Shown in pieces: positions 32,946 through 43,847 of a stretch of DNA of 64,000 nt; positions within the stretch are counted from its first letter, which is position 1; every line of letters begins with the position of its first letter. The notes beneath the pieces were generated by a model. The model was not told where the DNA came from, did no database searches, and saw only the letters and a list, made by a program, of their open reading frames with translations. The DNA is from Powellomyces hirtus (Eukaryota; Chytridiomycota; Chytridiomycetes; Spizellomycetales; Powellomycetaceae), in assembly GCA_025526995.1 (NCBI GenBank), contig JAHLKG010000009.1, positions 744,001-808,000 on the forward strand, given 5' to 3'. A program made the position numbers and the translations under genes.

Positions 32946-35431
32946 TCAAGTGGACGGGTTGAAGGCCTTGCTGCCCCACTCAGGGATGCCTTCGACGGGC
33001 TTGGGTCCTTCGGTGGCGCTCATGGTGTTGGCAGCCTGGGCAACCTTTTCGTCCAAGGAGAAGATGATGTCGCGCAGGTTCTCCGAGACGGCGTTCTCAA
33101 TCTGCTTTTTGGCCGTCTTGTTGATCATCGGCTTGGCAAGCTTGTACAAGAAGTCGTGGTGCGAATCGTGGAGACGCAGGTCAAGGTTGTGCAGGGTGGT
33201 CGACACTTCTGCGGCCTGGAAGAAGCGGCCCTTCGAAGAGTCATTGTCGCCAGCAAGACGTCCGGTTTCGCTGCCGGGCGTGATTTTGACCTTGATGGAA
33301 AGACCTTCTCCCTTGATGTCAAAGTCGGCAAGACCGACGTCGCCAGCCTTCCAGAATCCAGAGTGCTTGTTGAACAACCAGGCGATGTCACGAGCACTGG
33401 CCTCAACCTTGGAAAATTCCAGGAGGATGTGGTTGTTGACCTGTTCCGCAGGGTCATTCTTGGTGGCATCAACGGTGGTGTCGGTGACAATACGGACGTA
33501 TTTGGGGAGGATGGTGGAGTGGAGAATGATGTTGTCAAAAATCATGTGGTAGTTACCGTCGTCAACCTCCACACGCGGGATGGGCATGTATGCGAGCTTT
33601 TCGGCGATGGTGGGAATGCACCTCGCGAGATCGCGAAGCAGGTCGGGCTTGAAAGTGGGCTTGCCCTTCTCGTCAAGGAAGAGGTCGGTCATCAGAGCGC
33701 TGGTGTCTGACTGCAGCCTCTGAGTGGCCTTGTTCGACGCGAGCGATTGGGCAAAGTTCCTGGCCTCGTACGAGATATTCTGAGTACGGTAGCTGTACTT
33801 GTCGAGTTGCTGACGGCCGCGTTCAAGGAGATCGGTGGCTTCCTTGTCATAGCCTTGCTTCTCGACGTATCCAGCTTCCCTGACCGTTCGCCGGATGTAG
33901 GCGCCAAAATCGGTGTAGAAAGTGCGCAACTCCTGGTCGTCGCGCGAATCCTCGGCAAGCCCGCGAATCTCAGTAATGAGAGGGTCAAGAGAGTGACCGT
34001 TGGCAAAGTTCTCGATCAGCTGTTTAGCATTGGCGATAGCAAGGCGGGACTCCTTCGAAGCCTGCGACTGGTGGGGATCCGTAGGGACTTCCGCGGTCTT
34101 CTCTACTGCAGTTGTGGCAGTAGCCTTGGCTTGGTAAGCCAGAGGAGCAAGAAGGTCGATAAGGTCGTCGACACCGTTCTGGAACTCGGGCTTGGACTGA
34201 ATGGTCTTTGTCACAGCCTTGATGCGGTTCAACAAATCTCGGCGTTTCTCCTCCGGCATGTTTGTAAGCTTTCGGGCCACGCGGTCGCCCGTCTGACGAA
34301 GCTGGGAGTTGGGGTCCTTGAGGTTCGCGGCAGCCTGGTTGGCAAGCGCCTTACCCTGGTTGAGAACGTTCTGCCCTTGAGCCATCGCTTGGTCCTTCAT
34401 GCCCGTGGTGGACTCTTGTCCAGTGTGGAGAGCCGCTCCGTGTTCCCGAATGGTAGCCGACGCTTTGTTGACTTGATCTTCAGGCAAGCGACGTTCGGCC
34501 TCGTCGGCCACACTGTCGATGACGTTCTTGGCAGTTTCGCGCAGAGTGGCACCAGAAGCGAGAGAATCGCCAGCAGTCTGGCGGGTATTGTTGGCAGCAG
34601 CTTGAGCGTCCTGGCCGGCTTGATTTGCGCGGGCCTTTGCTTCCTCCGTGCGTTCGTTCAAAGCCTCCTTGCCTTGCTGGAGTTGACCTTGTGCGTTGTT
34701 GACGCCTTCTTGGCCGGCGCCTTGGAGGTCATTTCTGGCAATGGTTTCACGGGTCTTTGCCGCTGCATTGCGGACGCTCTCTGGCGCATTTGGGTCGTTG
34801 GCGAGGTCGTCGCTGGCTTCGATCACGTTAGTTTGCACGAGTTCTATTTTGGATAAAAGACGTGGATGAGTTTTCATATCAAGAATGCAGAAGCGACTCG
34901 GTGTATGCGGGCAATCATGACTTACCTTGGACGATGCTGCTGATGTCGGTGAGGAGGGTGCGGAACTCTGGGGAAGTGACGATCATCTTGGCAAGCTGCG
35001 CAGACTTGGCCCCAGCTTGGATCAAGGTGTCAGCGGCATCAGAGGCATCGGCAGTGGTCATGCCCATCTTCGAGGATTGTCTAGAAGCAGACACTGAAAA
35101 GGAAGACAGGATCAGACTATGAACGGTAATACGCAAGGGAGTGTGCCCCCGATGGCGACTTACTCCTTCCGTAGTATACGGCGTTTTGGAGTTCGTTGTG
35201 AGGAGCTGCTTGAGTGACGACCTTGCGTGTGCTTTCCAGGATGCGCTCAGCGTCGGCCATGACCTTCTGACCAGCCGGGCTCATGTCCTTGGAAGCATTG
35301 TGCAAGACACCTTCCTTCTGGATCTCAGCAATGCCGGACACGGTTTGGGCGGTGGTGGGAAGACGACCATCTTGGAGGGCGCCGACGACGGCACGGGCCT
35401 TCTCGGCTTTCTCGCGTTCAATGTCAGCCAT
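32946..35431 (-). CDS. HAM1-like fungal protein (BPI/TULIP-like lipid-binding fold), function unknown
   Basis: Three exons (complement of 32946-34843, 34926-35093, 35164-35431) join in frame to 777 residues. The middle half is an alanine- and glutamine-rich helical region with LEA-like repeats (QGKEALNERTEEAKARANQ, then NVLNQGKALANQAAANL). It is followed by a globular C-terminal half with FYTDFGAYIRRTV, ARCIPTIAEKLAYMPIPRVE and HSTILPKYVRIVTDTTV. WLFNKHSGFWKAGDVGLADF and FSLDEKVAQAANTM come last. This order fits the HAM1-like N- and C-terminal families of fungi, which are related to the lipid-carrying TULIP fold. The biochemical role is not established to my knowledge. No signal peptide is visible. 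Confidence 0.78.
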
Positions 35432-37603
35432 GGTGTGTATAGAGCAGTTGCTGTGGTATGTGAAGTAAAAATGTGTGTGGAGGGCTCGACTTTTAAGTCG
35501 TTCAAGTTGTGTGTGGGAATAAGTGTTCTTTGTGTGTATGCGTCTTTTTGGTTATAAAATCAGTGGGAGCGGGGGCGGGGGCGATGGCACTTGCTGTTTA
35601 TATAGACAGCAAAGGAGTCTCTTTCATTCAGTCATTCATCACGAGTACTGGTAAAACCAAGCATGAGTTACGTGTAGCTTAGTGTGATATTCAAGAGAGA
35701 CAGGGGGAATGGGGCGCGAGGCAAGTGACCCTTCCAAGACGTCATTTCGCGCGCATGGAAAACACGCGTCTTATGATGATGGTGATGATGACAACACCAA
35801 AAAGTGTTAAGCCAACACGCGTCGTTGTTCAACTCTCACAGTCTACGTGAGTCAGCCACCGGACAGGAGATCGAAATCGATCGATGTGACGTCTGGTTCG
35901 CAACCTAAAGGCGGTTTCGTCAGATATCCGCCCCCATGTGGCGCTGCGTATATCTAATACGCGTCCCATGAATGTTACATTGGTCCCGGTAACGATGAAT
36001 TCAAACTAGCGTATTGCAACAGGCAGATCCTCAAACTTCATAAAGCATCATTCTCATATAGTGGAGTACTGTGTAATTTGGTATATATCATCTGTAATGC
36101 TAGTCGTATGTACAAAGACATTATCAAGTTCAATCCCTTCGCCCTGCTTGGCACCGGCATTCGTCTGCGGCCGCAAAGCAAGCGCAGCAGAAGCTGACTT
36201 GCGGCATGGTCTCTTGCGCCTGCGCCGCAACGTCCAGGGTCGGGACGATTGAGGTTTGGCCGCGGATTTGGAAGCGGAATCCGCGGAGGTCTTGCAGCAG
36301 AGGTGCTTGGACGTGCAATGGCTGACGGCGCGAGAGTTGGATGGCGTTACTGTTGTAAGGCGTACTTATCGGTGATTGCAAAATTCGAGGAGCTTGCTAA
36401 GATGGTTCTGAATTGCTGTGATGATATGTGGGCAAAGAAGAATGTGCATGTTCATCTTATTTTATGGACGGCTTCAACAACATTTTTGACCTGTCAAAGT
36501 CTTTGACAGCTGTCAAACTGTGCAGGTTTTTTTGACAGGTGGCATACGCCAACTTGACCTGTTAACTTCCTGCGACTGTGCCTCAAAATATCCTGGTGGC
36601 CGATTGAGTTCGCCAAGGCGCGCGAGCGTTTCGACATATATAGAACGTCTACCTCATCAAGTGAGATAGCCCTCTGATCCTCCTTCCCATTGTTGTGAAT
36701 TACAGTAACACATTTGCGTTACAACGGAGCGAGGCTTGGTATCTTATCCGGTTCTCGGGTTAGCACCAGGCCACCAGCTCGTTCGTGTGTCACGTGCAAA
36801 GGCAAGCCCAAGCACCTTCAGGGTCGATCTTGAATCTTGAGATCCCGCCGGGTTTGACATATACACATTGATATACTGTCTCCTGCATCGGCTAGCAGGC
36901 GAGGGGGAAGAGCTTTCTCTCCTCAAATTTTGGCAGTATAGCTAGTTGGACCCGGTGTGGGTGGATCAGCAGCTCAAGCGCAGAGAGGGTAAATGCCTCA
37001 ACCACGGAAGCAACTTCCTAAAGGGTGTGTGCCAACATAAGACAACGTCAGACTGGAACGTGAAAAGCTCAAACTATTATGCCTGTCCAGTACGAAGCCT
37101 GTTACGTCTTACTTCACAAGGTATTTTGGTCACAGCTCAAATTTCCCATCCAGTATATGTAGTTTGCTAAGTAAGGCACCACCCAAACATCCTTCTTTAT
37201 CTATGCGATAGTATACCCCCCAAAAAAGGGTTGGTTGAACAAAAGCGATGCAATACCGCATCCAGGGCGTCTTGATGAGAACCGCTCATCAACTCTTTCT
37301 CTGCTAGCAATGCTCTAATCACAAAGTATTTTGCAAAGTCTGACAGTGTTGACGACACTGAACAAGGTTGGTACACGCATAAAACTCGCATTTTTTACGG
37401 GAACCAAACTAATCGCTGCTTAGGTTAGTATTTATTGCCGCTCGACCTTCACATTCCACGCTGCCCCTTTTGAAAAACCGCGAAGAGAAATTAACCGAAG
37501 ATGTTGTGTTCGATGCAAAGATCTCTCCGCGGCATCGGAGCACGATACCGTCAAGGTTGAAGATTCCGGTCCTCCAACCTCATCATCTGACATAAAGCCT
37601 TCA
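35432..37603. other. Large divergent intergenic region (2.2 kb)
   Basis: This separates the HAM1-like and CANIN-type genes. Contents: a GC-rich run near 35565-35586, a TGATGA microsatellite at 35773-35790, three ACGCGT sites at 35764, 35817 and 35959, and the TGACA/TGTCA palindrome cluster listed separately. On the minus strand an open frame without an ATG (about 36061-36360) has strongly basic composition including RRRRKR; it is too weak to call. No other gene is supported. Confidence 0.5.
36491..36537. promoter_or_regulatory. Cluster of overlapping TGACA/TGTCA palindromes
   Basis: Positions 36491-36509 form a perfect 19 bp palindrome, CTGTCAAAG-T-CTTTGACAG. It overlaps a second perfect palindrome, TTTGACAGCTGTCAAA, at 36502-36517. 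A fourth TGACAGG copy lies at 36533-36540. TGACAGCTGTCA is the dimer site known for TALE homeodomain proteins (TGIF/MEIS class; fungi have Cup9/Tos8-type members). The binding role is inferred from the motif only. Confidence 0.5.
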
Positions 37604-40140
37604 ATGGAAACCCGACGAGCCAAACGTCTGAAGACTGAGATTTCAAAGGATGAACGCGTGGTTTCCGCTCCGAAACCTTCCGATACTGTGAATAACATTA
37701 CACCAATCTCGTCTTCCAAGGATGTAAAACCGAGAGTGTTGCGTGACAGGGACGCATCCGACCCGGTCTCGTCCACATCCAAAGGCCGGGGATTTGATGC
37801 GCTACTTATGGATTCTGACGACGAAGACGCCGACCTCTTTGCGCCGAGTCCGCTGTCCGCGCTTTCCAGCCGATCTCATAATGTTGAAAACCAGCCGTCA
37901 CGCCGCTCGGCTCGGAACAAGGGTCATGTCAGCTATGCGCCGCCTCCCATGGATCCATTTGCAGACAAAATCTTGCTCGCTAAGGCTGATCAGGAACGGC
38001 AGCGACAAAATACAGCAAAGAGAAAGGCGTTCAGCATAGATGGTCTGTTGGCCGATAAGCGGAAGCAAGAGAAACGAAAAGTGGAACATCAGGCACTTGA
38101 AGTGCTCATCAAAGAGGTGGGTACACATGTGTCAGGTAGGCAGAACAATTTTGTCACTGGGCGGAAACTCAGACGACTTCCCCATTGCAGGAGAATGAGG
38201 AAGAAAGTGGTCCGACGGAGCTTCCAGCGGCCGCCGGCGACTTCGTTCCAGAAGAGGCGTTTTCGCCTGTGAAGGATGTAAGTATTACTTGAGCTTTGCT
38301 ACCTGCCAAGCTACCGGCTTTGTTGCTTACATACAACGGCCCGCCAGCTTTTGAACCCTATGGACAAGTCGTCAAAAGGCTTGCCAAATCGTACGATAGC
38401 TGAGATCCTGGAGCTCAAGGTACAGTCCAAGCGCGAATGTGATTGTCATTTTCGAACAGATTATAGCTGACCATTACAACCAGCCGACCTCGCAACAACT
38501 GTGGCCTCCTCCAATAAGCGTACTCCCGGATGCGCTAATAGCTATAATGAATGGTACTGGTGGAACATATCATTCTCGATTTCGGTGATGAGACAGAAAA
38601 AGTCTTACATCATTCCAGACAGGACAAGGGCGATTCCTGCTATACGCGCAAATGCCTTCACACGCCTTCTGTCGCGGTCGGAAGAACATGCAGCTCCCAT
38701 GTTGGACTGGCTCTTGCAGATTGGTGTGTACCAGTTCTAAACTGAAGAAGCTAGTTTAGACGTCACTAAGTCTTGTTTTTCCTAGCTTTATATGACGACG
38801 AGGATGACTTGTTGCCTTTATCTGCTACTCGCAATATTGCGCATTTCATGCGACATGTAAGGAGATCTTCCGACCAGATCATCGCATGTGTTTGTTGATA
38901 TATGTTGCCTATGATTGATTTAGCGGCCGAGTCACTCGTGGCATGTCACCAAGGATGTCTTTGTAAGCGCCCTGCAATGTTGTGGGTATCCTGAATCACT
39001 GTTGTCACGCTCTCCCGTGACAACACCGCTTTCTAATTTACTGAAAGCGTGTGGCGAGAAGGAGGCTGGTGCTAACGGAGAGGGCGCCTCTAAAGCTCAC
39101 AGCTCCGCTCTGGTGAACATCATCGAACTGGTCGGTACATCCGTTCAATGCAGGTGAGTCATTGGCTGCGTGTTGCACATCGTTCGCACCCAAAGGGGAT
39201 TTTGACGGGACGTGATATGTAGAGGTGATCAATACACATCGGAGGAACTGCTAAACATCGCTTGGTACCTCTTCGTACTCTCGCTCGACCATATATTGCA
39301 ACGCTCTGCTGTCGACAAAGTCGGGGAATCGTTTGCTCGCATCTGCAATGCATTGAAAAGTCGTGAGGATTGGGAGGCTTCCTGCGAGGACCTCTGCACC
39401 TCCATAGCAGAGTTCGTTCGAATGGGAAGCGCCGAACGATACCATGTCCTCCGTGCACTAACGTGGGCTACCGGAAGATCGTGCGCTGCACTGGACCTTC
39501 GGCGTCGACTGGCAATGCGATTCATGTTGCAAGAGGATGTAGATATGAAAGTCACATCAACTCCAAGTGTGCCCAAGTCGTTGGGTGACGTGGTGGATGC
39601 ACTGGAACATCCAATGTTCACTGTGGCGTATTATTCGAAACCCCGCCAGCCCGAGGATTATGTTGCTCTGTCTACCATGGTGAAAATCCTTGCCATTGCA
39701 ATCGGTAGCGCAGATCACGTTCGTTGCGATCTGGTACGTCTTTTATTGACTGGGCATGCCAATATGTTTGCTTTCTTACTCATCTCATGATTCTTATTCT
39801 ATTCCAGGGTGCAGGCAAAAAGATCGCAAGTCGTTTGCGACAAATCTTTGGAAATATCGCTGACCCACGCGCCGCCTTCTTGGAGCGAACGGAGGCGAAG
39901 CATGAACTCATTGCTCTCAGCACATGGCTTCGATTTGTCACGTCTGATGCGGACGGACCCTCACAGAGCGTCTTGTCGTTCACCAAAGCGCCAGTGCCAT
40001 CACAAGCCTTGCCAATCAAGTTTGAGGGCCCAGCAGTCATGGTTGCAGAGCCCGCAATCAAGGAAGAACTTTCAGTCAAAGCAGAAGATACCGCAGATGC
40101 GGTTGAGGCACCACCTCATATGGCAGTCTCTCCGGTCTAA
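37604..40140 (+). CDS. CANIN-domain protein (SLF2-like, Smc5/6-associated candidate)
   Basis: Exon 1 from the ATG at 37604 (METRRAKRLK) encodes a lysine/serine-rich, disordered region. The frame upstream of this ATG is also open, so a 5' exon cannot be excluded. Later exons give LNPMDKSSKGLPNRTIAEIL, QQLWPPPISVLPDALIAI and RANAFTRLLSRSEEHAAPM. Then come LYDDEDDLLPLSATRN, KDVFVSALQCCGYPESLL, and the large exon near 39222-39733 with SEELLNIAWYLFVLSLDHIL and RSCAALDLRRRLAMRFML. The DLRRRLA stretch and helical layout match fungal members of the CANIN family. That family includes SLF2, which brings the Smc5/6 complex to DNA damage. The last exon (from about 39810) ends acidic and disordered at 40140. 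Assignment is moderate, because the family diverges quickly. Intron positions are only partly verified. Confidence 0.6.
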
Positions 40141-40202
40141 AGTCCGAAGTGAACCTTCTACTGTAGATATATTCCCAGTCACATGACTCAGAAATGCCAT
40201 AA

Positions 40203-41425
40203 CACTATAAAACACGTCCACCAGGCCAGGACCTGGCCAGCAGACACGCGTCCCTCATCGCGGGCCATCGCAACCGCAATCATGCCCAAAGTCCCTACGT
40301 CTACGACGCACCCGCCTTCAAGCGCCTCTACCCACAGGCTCCTTTTTCCGACTACCTTGGCCATTTGGCTTCCGTCCAGGCGGAATTCAACGCGTTGGAC
40401 GTCGAGTCCCTGAGCTCACGCGATCGGAAGAAGTTGGAAAAGTGCAAACGCCGCTTTGGCGAATATGCGCAGGTAAGCCCTCTCTCCTTCTATGTGTTTA
40501 TGTGTTTGTGGTGTCGGGGCTACGGGGCCCTCGTGACTGAGGGGTAGCTGGAAAGAGGAATCAGTTCCCTCCGGGGTTCGACCCTCCCTGGCGTGGCAGC
40601 GTTCAGTGACCTTGAGCACGTCCGTCCAGAGGCTGGCAGTCTATGGATAGCAGCCAATCTGGATGTCACCATATTATCTTTAATGGTGCGCATGCGGAAG
40701 CATGCGAACACACATTGTCTAAGAACCGCTTGTGGGGTTTTAATAACTGGAAAGAGGAATCAGTTCCCTCCGGGGTTCGACCCTCCCTGGCGTGGCAGCG
40801 TTCTGTGACCTTGAGCACGTCCGTCCAGAGGCTGGCAGTCTGTAGATAGCAGCCAATCTGGACACAGCAGTTCCGAATCTGTGTCTTCGCCGTTTATCGT
40901 ATCAGTTTGCCATTACCACTTTACTGACCTCGGCATTTTTAATTCCTCTCACGACACACGCATGCAAGTGGGCTTCATTTAAGAAGGTGCAGTGCATTTG
41001 CGTTTTCTCCTTTGTACACAAAGAATTATAACAAGCGCAGGCGGACAAAATAGCCTCGAAGCTGCGAGACAAGATATTGGACGCCCATCAAACATTATTG
41101 GACGCCCATCTAACTCAGGTGGAAAGCACAAGGCTTTTGATTAAGGCCAATTGGAAAGTACCCGCCTTGGCGGAGAGCAACTCTGAGGACGACCGACCAC
41201 TGGTGAGCATTTTTAACTCATCTTCACCCAAGTGACTCTCCCACCCGCACACGAGCTTTCGCCGCCAATGAAAGCAAGAAACGGAAGGGCGGGACTGACC
41301 ATGGTGTGACCCAGAAGAAGAACAAATCCGCCCAGGCGGTCACGTTTGACGTGGTTGAAAACCGCGACCATTCGGTAACGGCTGAAACACCGATTTCCGA
41401 AAACCAGGCCGAACCGGCAGCATGA
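40203..41425 (+). CDS. Unrecognised coiled-coil protein, 5' end unresolved
   Basis: Three coding exons are visible: up to 40472 (VYDAPAFKRLYPQAPFSDYL... ending FGEYAQ), 41041-41201 (ADKIASKLRDKILDAHQTLL...) and about 41270-41425 (KKRKGGTDHGV... ending NQAEPAA). The first two are joined in phase 0 by an intron with GTAAGC and GCGCAG. The open frame of the first exon begins after a stop at 40200 but holds no ATG, so a 5' exon must lie upstream, squeezed against or overlapping the CANIN gene end. The sequence is charged and helical, with a basic lysine-rich third exon. I do not recognise it. The first intron (568 bp) is about eight times longer than its neighbours because of the direct repeat. 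Confidence 0.5.
40548..40862. repeat. Direct repeat, two 116 bp copies inside an intron
   Basis: Copies lie at 40548-40663 and 40747-40862, separated by 83 bp. By eye they differ at only three positions (about 97% identity), so the duplication is recent. Both contain GGGGTTCGACCC, which resembles a Pol III B-box or tRNA T-arm, but no tRNA can be folded around it. Both lie inside the intron 40473-41040. Confidence 0.85.
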
Positions 41426-41791
41426 AGGATACGCTGACGGCTCATTCTCCGCCGGACCGTTCACCCCCGCCGCCAAGCGAGCCAGCTTGTCTGCTTGAGG
41501 CCCTTTTGCCGACCCTTCCGCCCCAGGTGGCGTATTGGAACATTGTGGCAGCCGGAAGGGAGCCAGTGTATATAGAACTCTACGTGATGATTTTCTTGTC
41601 TGGAATCACAAATGAAACCACATTCCACTTCTTTCATGTACCCCGCATCACGGTTGTCAAGCTTGCGTTGGCTCCGTTCACACGAGAGAGTGCGTTTGGC
41701 AAGCGACAAACCTCAACCCTATAGCCGATGATGGAAATATGCAAAAAAAGAATGTATTGAGGCCGATGCATTCAAACACGGGTGTCTAAAT
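41426..41791. other. Convergent 3' intergenic region
   Basis: A 366 bp tail-to-tail interval between the coiled-coil gene and the aspartate-semialdehyde dehydrogenase. No gene is seen; the plus-strand open frame from 41422 looks like chance. Confidence 0.4.
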
Positions 41792-42883
41792 TCATATCAG
41801 GTTTTTCGCAACTGCTATCTCAGCATTCATGATGCTGCTTCCGGCAGCGCCCAGGATGGTGTTATGCGACAAGAGCGAGAACTTGACATCGAAGATGTTG
41901 CATTCCCGGATCCTGCCAACAGCAATCGCGTTGCCATTGCCCACCATGATGTCTAGTCTCGGCTGTGGACGGTCGGCTTCACTCTTGACGATGATTGGAT
42001 TCTCGGGTGCCGATGGCACACCCAGCTTCTGCGCATCGGAAGTGTATGATTTAAGGGCAGCGGTGATTTGATCCACTGACGGGGCGGGGCGCTTGGCAAA
42101 CTCAACCATCACGCTCTCCATGTGGCCGTCAATGACCGGCACGCGATTGCAGCTTGCGGACACCTTGAGCTCTGCGGGTGCCGTGAAACCAGTCGCATCG
42201 CTGTTGGTGGCGCCCAGGATCTTTGCACATTCCGTCTCGAGCTTGTCTTCCTCGCCAGAGATATACGGCACGATGTTGCCCAGGATGTCCAAGCTGGGTA
42301 CTCCTGGATAGCCGGCGCCAGAGATGGCCTGCATGGTAGTAACAACCACTCGTGAAAGCGGCCCGAATGCGTCCTGCAGCGCCTTCAACGCAACGACCAA
42401 GCCCGTGGTTGAGCAGTTTGCGTTCGTGACCAAGAACCCTTTCTTCAAGCCGTGAACCGACCGCTGGTGCGGGATGATATCAAGATGCGCAGAGTTGACT
42501 ACCGGAACAACGAGCGGCACAATCGGGTCCATCCTGTGGTTCTTTGCGTTCGAAAACACTGCAAACTCGGCCTTCAAAAACGCCGTCTCGATCTCCCCGG
42601 CGACATCCGAATCCAAACCAGAAAAGATCACCCTGCACTGCTTGAAATTCTGCACTTCACATGACTGAACGATCAAGGAGGCGACCTCAGCGGGGATCGC
42701 CGTGCTTTGCTTCCAGGACCGGGAGGCGGCGTCACTGTAGGCTTTGCCGGCAGACCGTGGCGACGCTCCGAGGGCGGCCACGTAGAAGTATGGGTGCCTT
42801 TCCAGCAGCTGAATGAACCGTTGTCCGACTGTGCCGGTTGCGCCGAGAATGCCGACTGCGATCTTTTCTGTTGCGTGGGTCAT
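41792..42883 (-). CDS. HOM2: Aspartate-semialdehyde dehydrogenase
   Basis: This enzyme reduces beta-aspartyl phosphate to aspartate semialdehyde with NADPH, the branch point for threonine, methionine and isoleucine. It is a single-exon gene of 363 residues, the usual fungal length. The nucleotide-binding N-terminus GILGATGTVGQRFIQLLERH is followed by NANCSTTGLVVALKAL, in which the Cys is the catalytic nucleophile. MQAISGAGYPGVPSLDI, the substrate-binding CNRVPVIDGHMESVMVEF, and GNGNAIAVGRIREC come next. The longer frame upstream (to 43066) was not used because the ATG at 42883 lies just before the conserved start. It runs head-to-head with COQ10. Confidence 0.96.
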   Translation of the reverse strand: MTHATEKIAVGILGATGTVGQRFIQLLERHPYFYVAALGASPRSAGKAYSDAASRSWKQSTAIPAEVASLIVQSCEVQNFKQCRVIFSGLDSDVAGEIETAFLKAEFAVFSNAKNHRMDPIVPLVVPVVNSAHLDIIPHQRSVHGLKKGFLVTNANCSTTGLVVALKALQDAFGPLSRVVVTTMQAISGAGYPGVPSLDILGNIVPYISGEEDKLETECAKILGATNSDATGFTAPAELKVSASCNRVPVIDGHMESVMVEFAKRPAPSVDQITAALKSYTSDAQKLGVPSAPENPIIVKSEADRPQPRLDIMVGNGNAIAVGRIRECNIFDVKFSLLSHNTILGAAGSSIMNAEIAVAKNLI

Positions 42884-43080
42884 TCCTAATGTAGTTGTAG
42901 TGTGTGAGCGAGGGGGGAAAACCGTCGTAATGTGAGCTCCGAAAAAGGTTGGACGCTTTTTGGAGGCCTTCAAATACTGTAGGACGATTGATTTTGATTG
43001 TCGATGGCGATCGCATCTGTGACGCGCCCTTGACTCAGATCTTTTCCTCACTCTTTTTCCGAACACAAAGCCTTATCGAA

Positions 43081-43847
43081 ATGCCTCCAATACTCCGACC
43101 AGCAATACTCCGACCAGCAACACTACACACAGCACACTGTCTCCGACCACGCAACACACCTCGCTCTCCCCACCTCCACCCACGATTCAACACCTTCTTC
43201 TCTCTACCAAACCTCCTGCCAACAGCAGCTCTTGCCAAAGAACACTCGCAACGGCATGTCCTCCCTTACTCCCCACGTCAGTTATACGACCTCGTATCGG
43301 ATGTAGACCAGTATCATCATTTCGTGCCATGGTGCGCGAGCAGTAGAGTGTTGTCGGTGCACCCGAACCAGAATGGGAAAGTGATGCGCGCAGAGCTGGG
43401 CATTGGGTTCAAGGCGCTTAGTGAGACATATGTGTCTCGCGTGGAATGTGTGGACGGAGTCAGTGTCAAGGTAGGCTAGGGCCCTTCTGCTAGAAACTCG
43501 CATGGAAGATATGTTTTCTCATTTCATACGCTTGATTATTCCAGGCTCTAGCGCAAGACTCGTCAGTGTTCAGACAACTGAATACGACCTGGAAATTTAC
43601 CCCAGTGCGGCCCACCCACAACACCAAACTCCCGCCCTCCTTTCCCCAATCAACAGCGGCCCCCGCTTCCTCACCTTTCGATACCCCGACATGTGCCGTT
43701 GACTTTCATATTGCATTCGAGTTCAAATCACCGCTGTACGCGCAGGTATCAACGCTGTTTTTTGAGGAAGTCAGTAAAGCGATGATGGGCGCTTTTGAAG
43801 ACAGAGCGAGGGTTGTGTATGGTAGACCCAAGAACCTCGTCGGGTGA
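43081..43847 (+). CDS. COQ10: Coenzyme Q-binding protein Coq10 (START-like)
   Basis: Coq10 is a mitochondrial inner-membrane protein that binds ubiquinone and helps its delivery to the respiratory chain and its synthesis. Two exons (43081-43470, 43545-43847) join in frame to 230 residues. The first ~55 residues are arginine/proline-rich, a mitochondrial presequence. The START-like fold starts at YSPRQLYDLVSDVDQYHHFV, then WCASSRV, AELGIGFKALSETYVSRV, TTWKFTP and the C-terminal FEFKSPLYAQVSTLFFEEV. A proline-rich loop of about 25 residues (THNTKLPPSFPQSTAAPAS) is inserted before the last strand. Identification is strong. Confidence 0.93.

Noticed and set aside
33747..34856. A 369-residue plus-strand frame
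   Set aside because: It is antisense to the HAM1-like gene; long antisense frames are expected from its repetitive alanine/glutamine codons.
40560..40595. tRNA-like T-arm (GGGGTTCGACCC) in the direct repeat
   Set aside because: The stem has mismatches and no acceptor, D-arm or anticodon arm can be paired around it in either copy.
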